DNA of 47,060 nucleotides, from assembly GCA_024103495.1 (NCBI GenBank), contig JAGFIQ010000145.1, positions 1 to 47,060 on the forward strand. The letters are read 5' to 3'. The DNA comes from Aridibacter famidurans. GTDB taxonomy: Bacteria > Acidobacteriota > Blastocatellia > Pyrinomonadales > Pyrinomonadaceae. Under the pieces are notes generated by a model. That model had not been told where the DNA came from. It worked only from the letters and a program-made list of their open reading frames with translations, and searched no databases. A program made the position numbers and the translations under genes. Positions 41,431 through 47,060 of the stretch are shown piece by piece (positions within the stretch are counted from its first letter, which is position 1; the number at the start of each line of letters is the position of its first letter).

Positions 41431-42975
41431 ATGAAGCAAGTCATCGCTCTGTTCGCGCTGATCTCATTCTTGTTCATCTCCGTTCCGGCGGCGGTCCCGG
41501 ATGTGTCCGCCGATCCCTCGAAGGCGATCAGGGTGACTCCGAAAGCCCCGGTTTTCACCACAAAGGAACGCCATGAGGAGCTGAAACGCCGCAGGGACAA
41601 GGTCGCGGCGAAGATGGCCGACAACAGCGTCCTGATCCTGATCAGCGCCGAGCCGAAGATCTACACCAACGACGTCGATTACCACTACCGTCAGGAGAAC
41701 AACCTTTTCTATCTGACGGCGATCGGCCAGAATGGCGCGAACCTCGTGCTGACCAAGAACGGGGGTTCGGTCGGTGAATACCTTTTTCTGCCTAAACGTA
41801 ATCCGCAGTTCGAGACCTGGAACGGCCGTATGCTTTCGAACGAAGAGGCTACGGAGATCTCGGGAATATCGAACGTGATCGATTCCGCGAACTGGAAGGA
41901 CTTCATCGCGGCGCTCAAGGAGAAAGACGAATTTTCCTTTGAGAATGCCTCTCTGACAGGCCCCTCCGCGCCGTCGAGCGTTTATCTCCTGACCGGCGAG
42001 GACAAGCGGGAGTATGGCCGCGAACAGGCGCTGGCGGCGGAACTCTCGGGTTACAAAGTCGAAAATGCCGAGGCGATCTTCGCCGATCTGCGTCTGGTCA
42101 AGTCTCCTTACGAACTGAAGCTTCTTCAACACGCGATCGACATTACGACGGAGGCGTTGGGCCGCGCGATGGGAGTCGCCGGCAGCGCCGAATGGGAATA
42201 CGAGGTCCAGGCCGAGGTCGAATACACGTTCCGCCGAAGAAACGCAGATTTCTGGGGCTATCCTTCGATCGTGGGCTGCGGCGAGAACGCCACGACGCTT
42301 CATTACGTGGAGTCGCAGGGACGGGTCAAGAAGGGCGAGCTTCTGCTGATGGACGTCGGGGCGGAGTACAAGCATTACACCGCGGACATCACCCGGACTT
42401 TCCCTGTGAACGGGAAGTTCACAAAGGAACAGGCCGACATTTACCAGATCGTCTATGACGCGCAGGAAGCCGCGGCCGCGACGATGAAACCCGGATCGAC
42501 CGTCGGACAGGCGGGCCGCGCGGCGGCGAACACGATCGAGGATGGACTCGTGAAGCTCGGGCTTGTGACTTCGAAGGGCGCGACATACGACTTCGAGTTC
42601 AACGGCCAGACCATGAAACGGCCGCAATACACTCTGTGGTACATGCACGGCTGGGGTCACTGGATCGGGATGAACGTTCACGACGTAGGCGGCTACGGCA
42701 CGTTCGCGGAAGGGATGGTGATCACGAACGAACCCGGAATATATATCCGCGGGGACGCGCTCGATTATCTTCCGGACACACCTGCGAACGCCGAGATGAA
42801 GAAAGCGATCAAGGCGAGTTTCGAGAAGTATAAGACCATCGGCGTGCGGATCGAGGACGACATGCTGGTCACGAAATCCGGCGTGGAGTGGATGTCGAAG
42901 GCGCTGCCGAGATCGATCAAGGATGTCGAGGCCTTTATGGAGTCGGCTTCGGCGGAAATGCGGGGAAGGCGGTAA
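41431..42975 (+). CDS. Exported Xaa-Pro aminopeptidase (M24B)
   Basis: A 514-residue 'pita-bread' metallopeptidase that cleaves an N-terminal residue preceding proline. The five di-metal ligands can be placed: Asp in LLMDVGAEY, Asp in HYTADITRTF, His in MNVHDVGGYG, Glu in TNEPGIYI and Glu in GVRIEDDMLV. The AMP_N-type domain precedes it (NDVDYHYRQENNLFYLTAIG). A signal peptide (KQVIALFALISFLFISVPAA) predicts export, unusual relative to cytoplasmic PepP of E. coli. Start at 41431 (ATG, GAGGAAA upstream) is preferred over a TTG at 41413. Probably cotranscribed with the NHL/M23-like lipoprotein. Four degenerate heptamer repeats begin nine bases after the stop. Confidence 0.92.
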   Translation: MKQVIALFALISFLFISVPAAVPDVSADPSKAIRVTPKAPVFTTKERHEELKRRRDKVAAKMADNSVLILISAEPKIYTNDVDYHYRQENNLFYLTAIGQNGANLVLTKNGGSVGEYLFLPKRNPQFETWNGRMLSNEEATEISGISNVIDSANWKDFIAALKEKDEFSFENASLTGPSAPSSVYLLTGEDKREYGREQALAAELSGYKVENAEAIFADLRLVKSPYELKLLQHAIDITTEALGRAMGVAGSAEWEYEVQAEVEYTFRRRNADFWGYPSIVGCGENATTLHYVESQGRVKKGELLLMDVGAEYKHYTADITRTFPVNGKFTKEQADIYQIVYDAQEAAAATMKPGSTVGQAGRAAANTIEDGLVKLGLVTSKGATYDFEFNGQTMKRPQYTLWYMHGWGHWIGMNVHDVGGYGTFAEGMVITNEPGIYIRGDALDYLPDTPANAEMKKAIKASFEKYKTIGVRIEDDMLVTKSGVEWMSKALPRSIKDVEAFMESASAEMRGRR

Positions 42976-42983
42976 GAAGAAAG

Positions 42984-43011
42984 TTCAAAGTTCCAGGTTC
43001 AAAGTTAAAAG
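42984..43011. repeat. Short heptamer tandem repeat (TTCAAAG)4
   Basis: TTCAAAG, TTCCAGG, TTCAAAG and TTAAAAG follow one another directly after the Xaa-Pro peptidase stop. The unit length equals that of the arrays at 28.5 kb and inside metH, though the sequence differs. Confidence 0.7.
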
Positions 43012-43176
43012 AAAAGAAGGGGTCTGGTGCGGAAATAACAGTATGGGGAGGCTGATCAGGATCGTAGCCGCCAGATGAGCGGATTTCCGCCTGCTCATTG
43101 AACCAGTTCCTCGGTGTCAGGCAACGGTCACTCACTCCCCAGTCCTTTGTTCTCGGTCTTCTGACCGGAAGGTTTG

Positions 43177-44280
43177 TTACTCATAACTCAGTGACTCCAC
43201 CGCATCAAGCCGTGCGGCGCGCAGAGCAGGATACAGCCCTCCGAGCGCGCCGCCTATCAATCCCACGACGAAGACGATCAACAGCACAACCGGGCTCAGC
43301 TCCACCTCGAGTGTGGTGATCAAGCCGAGAAAGGCCCTGAGCAAGATCGTCAGCACGATGCCGAGAAGGATCCCCGCGAAGCTGATCAAAAGCGCCTCTT
43401 GCGTGATCAGCCACGCGATCGACAGGTTTGGCATCCCGAGCGACTTCATTATCCCGATCTGCCGCGTCCGTTCGGTGACGGTCGTGTACATCGTGAGGAG
43501 AACCACAAGGGCGCTGATCACCGCCGCGACGCCTATGATCACGTTGAGCATCACGTTCAGCGCGGGGATCGCCGACATATAGAGCTCCTCAAGATCTTTT
43601 GTCAGAAGTATCTGGTTGTCGGGGAACACCTTGTGGAGATTTTCCGCCACCTGCGCGTCGGTAAAACCCTCTTTGATCTTCACAAGGAATGCGGTCGCCT
43701 TTCCTCGCCCGCCCAGTTGGTCCTGCATCGTTTGAAGCGGCACTTTCACACGCGCCCCGGCTGCCGGTTCATAAGTTCCGACGATCCGGAACTCGCGTTC
43801 CCACATATTCAGCGAATCGCCGATCTTCAGGCTCTTCTGCCGCTGAAAGGCGGTGTCGATCATTGCTTCGTCGCCAAAGTCGTTCAACTTCCGCCCCTCG
43901 ATCACCGCCATTTTTACCATCGGTGCGTAGGTCTCGAAGTCGATCCCGTCGATCAGCCGCTCGCCCGTATTGGAGTCGCGGACCTCGACCGTGCTCTGCC
44001 CGATCGCCACCGCTTTAGCGACGCCTTCGACCTTCTCCAAATCGGCGCTCATCCCGACGGGCAGGACGAACGATTCGGATCCGCTCATCCCGATGCTGCC
44101 CGGCGGCCGGAAAAAGATCTCGGCACCGACATTGGCCTCGCGTTGGGCGCGTTCGCGCATCGATCCGTTAGCCAGTCCGACCGTGAACACGATCAAAAGC
44201 ACACCGATAGCTATCCCGGCGACGCTCACGATCGTTCTCGCGGGTCTGTGCAGGAAATTTGAAAAGACAAGGTTGTTCAT
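43177..44280 (-). CDS. MacB/FtsX-type ABC transporter permease
   Basis: A 367-residue inner-membrane protein. Helix 1 (PARTIVSVAGIAIGVLLIVF) is followed by a periplasmic MacB_PCD-like domain (~45-230), then three helices of the FtsX domain (ALNVMLNVIIGVAAVISALV, LISFAGILLGIVLTILLRAF, PVVLLIVFVVGLIGGALGGL). TERTRQIGIMKSLGMPN is the cytoplasmic coupling-helix region typical of the family. The permease drives mechanotransmission rather than classical import. No ATPase or adaptor gene adjoins it, so partners are elsewhere. Start at 44280, where the helix-1 module begins; 28 codons upstream are open but unlike the family. Confidence 0.85.
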   Translation of the reverse strand: MNNLVFSNFLHRPARTIVSVAGIAIGVLLIVFTVGLANGSMRERAQREANVGAEIFFRPPGSIGMSGSESFVLPVGMSADLEKVEGVAKAVAIGQSTVEVRDSNTGERLIDGIDFETYAPMVKMAVIEGRKLNDFGDEAMIDTAFQRQKSLKIGDSLNMWEREFRIVGTYEPAAGARVKVPLQTMQDQLGGRGKATAFLVKIKEGFTDAQVAENLHKVFPDNQILLTKDLEELYMSAIPALNVMLNVIIGVAAVISALVVLLTMYTTVTERTRQIGIMKSLGMPNLSIAWLITQEALLISFAGILLGIVLTILLRAFLGLITTLEVELSPVVLLIVFVVGLIGGALGGLYPALRAARLDAVESLSYE

Positions 44281-44784
44281 CAACAGTCTGTTGCGTTCAT
44301 CGGCGGTCCGGGATTTAAGGGAAGAGCAGAGAAGATAACACGGTTCGCGCCGCAAAAATCTCAAATACTTCTAAAATCCGACAGTGAATCGTCCGTCCAA
44401 CCGATTGTAAACATGTCCCTTAAGCGAAATGTACGATTTTTCCGTGATTTGAAAGAGATTTGATGGTTGCTGTCGAAAGTCGCCGCATCCTACGGGCTAA
44501 GGCGCATTAGCGGGCCGGGTGATTTGATCTTCGATCGAGATCGCGATACCTGTCATCATCTAAGCCGGTTTTTCCCAGCTAACTTTCCTAATTGCGAGGT
44601 CGGGAAACAAAATCCGAATCGACCTCGCCGAAACAGTCTGACCTGGACCCCGCGAACGCCCCGGATCAGCAGTATGAGATCAAAATAGCAATCTATCGGA
44701 CGGCCAAAGAATTTACAAGCAGCGGCCCGACCGATCCACAACTCACTTTAAGGGCTAATTGTTTTTGCGCTGAGGGGTCTGCAA
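44281..44784. other. Intergenic region with inverted repeats upstream of the CadC-like gene
   Basis: About 500 gene-free bases between divergent genes. GATCT/AGATC flank a TCGATCG core at 44526-44542. A 9-base inverted repeat, GCGAGGTCG (44594-44602) with CGACCTCGC (44620-44628), lies 157 bases before the regulator ATG. Around 44485-44520, CCTACGGGCTAAGG and GCGGGCC are faintly like the dispersed repeats but too degenerate to claim. No ORF with coding character is present. Confidence 0.5.
44594..44628. promoter_or_regulatory. 9-base inverted repeat
   Basis: GCGAGGTCG and CGACCTCGC are perfect complements separated by 17 bases. No T tract follows on either strand, so a terminator is unlikely. 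A dimeric regulator site, perhaps for the winged-helix protein encoded just downstream, is possible but untested. Confidence 0.4.
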
Positions 44785-46764
44785 ATGTCAGAAAACAAAG
44801 TCCGGTTCTACGATTTCGGAGGCTTCCGCCTCGATCTCGCCAACTACCGCCTTCTTGAGGACGGGGAACCCGTTCCGCTAACCCAGAAAAGCTTCGAACT
44901 TCTGCAATGCCTTATTGAGAACCGCGCGCGCGTCCTGAAGAAGGACGAGCTCCTGGACACTCTCTGGGAAAGCAACTACGTGGAGGAGGCCAACCTTACC
45001 CAGCACATCTACATGCTTCGGAAGGCGCTCGGGCAGAAGGGATCGGAGCAAGTTTTCATCGAGACTATCCCAAAGACGGGATACAGATTCGTCGCGCACG
45101 TTGAGGAAGTTGTCGACGCGCGCGAGGAGTCACAGCCGCACGTCTCGGAAGATCCGCACTCGCCAAACGTCTCCGAGCCGGGATCGGAATCCGTAGTTGC
45201 CGAGGAGGCAAACGAGCCGTCGCAAAGAGATCCCGGCAATCCTCCAAAGCACATATGGGGAAGCGTTCGAACGGCTTTCGGGCTGATCGGCGTTTGCGCC
45301 GTCCTGACCGCTGCGATCGTCTATTTTTCGGGCGCGGGTGCGGCTGTCGTGGACAGTGGTCCCGGCGCGATCGCCGTTTTGCCGTTCAAGCAGATCTCCG
45401 ACGAAAAGGATGAAAAACTGGGTTTGGGCATCGCGGATGTGATAATCGCAAAGCTGGCGAACATCGACAGCATCGCCGTCAGACCTACGACTTCGATAAT
45501 CCGTTATGCGAGCGAGGAAAACAACGACCTGTTCGAAGTCGGAAGAGCTCTGAACGTCGACTACGTTATTGAGGGCTCGATCCAAAGGGAAAACGGAAAA
45601 GTAAGGGTCACAACCCAGCTTTACAGCGTTGCCGGCAAGAAACAGGTCTGGACGGAAACGTTCGACGAGGAATACACCGATATCTTCGCGCTCCAGGATG
45701 CGATCTCCGAACGCGTGGCGCAGAAGGTCGCGCTCGGGTTCAGGGCCAACGAAAGGTCGTTCCCGTTCAAACAGTACACCTCGGATCCCGAAGCGTATCA
45801 AGCGTACTCTACCGGGCTTGCTTACTGGAGCCAGCATTCCAAGGTCGGATTTGAGAGCGCGATAGTGCACTTTCAAAAGGCCATCGAAAAGGACCCGCAT
45901 TTTGCGCTCGCTTACGCATACCTCGCGGACACGTACGCCCACTACGGCTTCCTGGAAGATCTGATGGACCGCGAGAAAGCGCTTCGTTTGGGCGAAGAGA
46001 TGGCGAACAAGGCTCTTCGGCTTGACAGCGACTGTGCCGAGGCGAAGTCTGCGAAGGCACTTGTTTACGCTTCCAGGAAGCGGGGCGCGGAGGCGTTCGA
46101 GTTGATGCGGTCATCCCTCGAGCTGAAGCCGAACGATGCGCATTCGAGGCACAGGATCGCGTGGATGTACGCGAACCGCGGGAATATCGAAAAAGCGATC
46201 GACGAAATGAAGCTCGCGCTCGACCTCGACCCGCAGTCGACCTATCTGAATCTTTACATGGCGCATTTCTATTACCTTGCGCGAAAGCCCGCCGAAGCCG
46301 GGAAATACTGCGACCGGGCGCTCGAGATCGACCCGAACGCCGGCGAGGCTCGCTGGAGGCTGCTGCAGGTCCTGGAGATGGAAGGGAAGTTCGATCAGCT
46401 TGAGGCAAAGCTCAGGGAATCGCTGCCGAAGAACGAATCGAATCCTGCCGTCAGGCTGTTTCTCGCCAGGGTGCTTGCACGCAAAGGCGATCAGGCGGGA
46501 GCGCGAAAGATGCTTAAGAAGGCTTCGGAATTCGAAAACGCGGCAGATTATGCGCTTCTGACAGCGATGGCGCACTTATCGATCGGCGACAGGGAAGCGG
46601 CTTTCCGCGAGATAGAGGCCGCGATCAGGAACGAGTCGGTTGAGCTGTTCGTTCTCAGACACGAGCCGAATCTCGATCCGCTGAGACAGGATCCCAGGTT
46701 CGCGGCATTGATATCGGATATTGAAGTATCGGCGGGCTGGAGGCAGGGAGAAGGCGACGGCTAG
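44785..46764 (+). CDS. CadC-like membrane regulator with TolB-like and TPR domains
   Basis: A 659-residue one-component regulator. OmpR-type winged helix: about 7-105 (LTQKSFELLQCLIENRARVL, then HIYMLRKALG and TIPKTGYRFVA). Acidic linker: 110-155. One membrane helix: about 161-182. A TolB/FlgO-like domain follows (IAVLPFKQISD, IRYASEENNDLFEVGRALNV, DYVIEGSIQRENGKVRVTTQL). TPR repeats fill about 335-640 (SAIVHFQKAIEKDPHFALAY and others). The DNA-binding end is cytoplasmic and the sensory half probably periplasmic. Such proteins are numerous in Acidobacteriota; ligands are unknown. The stop overlaps that of the convergent protease gene by three bases. Confidence 0.88.
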   Translation: MSENKVRFYDFGGFRLDLANYRLLEDGEPVPLTQKSFELLQCLIENRARVLKKDELLDTLWESNYVEEANLTQHIYMLRKALGQKGSEQVFIETIPKTGYRFVAHVEEVVDAREESQPHVSEDPHSPNVSEPGSESVVAEEANEPSQRDPGNPPKHIWGSVRTAFGLIGVCAVLTAAIVYFSGAGAAVVDSGPGAIAVLPFKQISDEKDEKLGLGIADVIIAKLANIDSIAVRPTTSIIRYASEENNDLFEVGRALNVDYVIEGSIQRENGKVRVTTQLYSVAGKKQVWTETFDEEYTDIFALQDAISERVAQKVALGFRANERSFPFKQYTSDPEAYQAYSTGLAYWSQHSKVGFESAIVHFQKAIEKDPHFALAYAYLADTYAHYGFLEDLMDREKALRLGEEMANKALRLDSDCAEAKSAKALVYASRKRGAEAFELMRSSLELKPNDAHSRHRIAWMYANRGNIEKAIDEMKLALDLDPQSTYLNLYMAHFYYLARKPAEAGKYCDRALEIDPNAGEARWRLLQVLEMEGKFDQLEAKLRESLPKNESNPAVRLFLARVLARKGDQAGARKMLKKASEFENAADYALLTAMAHLSIGDREAAFREIEAAIRNESVELFVLRHEPNLDPLRQDPRFAALISDIEVSAGWRQGEGDG

Positions 46765-47060
46765 TCGCCCGACTTGTCTTTAGAAGCGCCGGTGGTCGTT
46801 TGCGCCTGCGAAGTGGGTTCCCCCGCGGTCCAGCCTGACTCTTCAAGCAGCGAGACCGCGAATCGGATAGGCACGGCAAGGTTCGATGCGGAGTTTTCTG
46901 TAAAGACCCCGAAGTTAACTCCTATCACCTTGCCGGACTGTCCGAAGAGAGGAGCGCCCGATCCGCCCTCGGCGGTCGGAGCATCGTGAACAACACGCTT
47001 GCTGTCCAGGTCCGTGATCGCACCCTGCGTCGTCAGCGGCGATATCTTTCCGGTTTGTGC
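46761..47060 (-). CDS. Trypsin-like serine protease, C-terminal part (runs off the window)
   Basis: A 99-residue open frame without a start because the gene continues beyond 47060. It reads PTAEGGSGAPLFGQSGKVIG, where GGSGAPLF is the G-x-S-G-x-P-L block containing the catalytic Ser of chymotrypsin-fold (Trypsin_2/S1C) proteases, followed by IGVNFGVF and SNLAVPIRFAVSLLEESGW, which is how these domains usually end. A 24-residue polar tail follows. His and Asp of the triad would be outside the window. Its TAG overlaps the TAG of the regulator gene within CTAG (46761-46764). Confidence 0.8.
   Translation of the reverse strand, partial: AQTGKISPLTTQGAITDLDSKRVVHDAPTAEGGSGAPLFGQSGKVIGVNFGVFTENSASNLAVPIRFAVSLLEESGWTAGEPTSQAQTTTGASKDKSGD

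Noticed and set aside
41464..42681. 405-codon open frame antisense to the Xaa-Pro peptidase
   Set aside because: It is a shadow caused by the codon bias of the real gene; the other strand has full M24B motifs and a signal peptide.
1..47060. tRNA or rRNA genes
   Set aside because: No convincing T-loop/anticodon pattern or rRNA-like stretch was found by eye; a covariance search was not possible here.

Overview
The window looks like chromosomal DNA of a diderm, GC-rich bacterium, most probably an Acidobacteriota of the Blastocatellia/Pyrinomonadaceae kind. The basis is a lipid A/LPS export set (lptD, lpxB, lpxD), a secreted beta-propeller protein whose C-terminus resembles the Acidobacteria-type TIGR03437 domain, a winged-helix/TolB-like/TPR regulator of a kind abundant in that phylum, and many secreted peptidases. 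The taxonomic call is an inference from gene content. No rRNA, tRNA, insertion sequence, CRISPR array or phage gene was seen.

Layout. 0-0.5 kb: two copies of a structured dispersed repeat. 0.5-3.8 kb (-): an acyl-CoA mutase with isobutyryl-CoA-mutase-type active-site residues, a sterol-desaturase-family hydroxylase and a DUF3298-like exported protein, packed as an operon. 4-8.5 kb: a lipoprotein, an NtrC-type sigma-54 regulator and, divergently, lptD. 8.5-9.6 kb: a repeat-rich stretch around one small membrane-protein gene. 9.6-15.3 kb (-): a fused MFS/spermidine-synthase protein, ilvE, and a large PD40/PT-linker exported protein. 15.5-20.5 kb: lpxB, an APC permease with two UspA domains, lpxD and a STAS protein. 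20.6-24.4 kb: a DUF1579-like exported protein, then a Cpx-like module: a Spy/CpxP-type periplasmic protein divergent from an OmpR-family regulator and sensor kinase, with a perfect GTAAA-N5-GTAAA site between them. 24.4-30.6 kb (-): a phospholipid cluster (FadD-like/ACP/PlsC fusion, diacylglycerol-kinase-like enzyme, PlsC-like acyltransferase) plus a saccharopine-dehydrogenase-like gene. 30.7-32 kb (-): a small accessory patch with a lone WD40 blade and an overlapping nucleotidyltransferase/small-protein pair. 32-38.6 kb (-): metH with a repeat-derived linker, and an M1 aminopeptidase. 38.6-47 kb: a DUF937 protein, an NHL-propeller/M23-like lipoprotein, a secreted Xaa-Pro peptidase, a MacB-like permease, a CadC-like regulator, and the end of a trypsin-like protease running off the window.

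How the genes fit together. Much of the window concerns the cell envelope: LPS synthesis and export (lpxB, lpxD, lptD), phospholipid acylation, envelope-stress sensing (Cpx-like module) and peptide breakdown outside the cytoplasm (M1, M24, S1 and M23-like proteins). B12-dependent metabolism appears twice (acyl-CoA mutase, MetH).

The most unusual feature is the repeat layer. One family is a modular element with three hairpins whose stems covary between at least five copies in this window (loci at 0.2, 0.4, 8.6, 8.8 and 9.4 kb). Nonamer and heptamer tandem arrays sit directly at gene 3' ends, and related repeat DNA has entered metH in frame, forming the linker between its B12 and activation domains.
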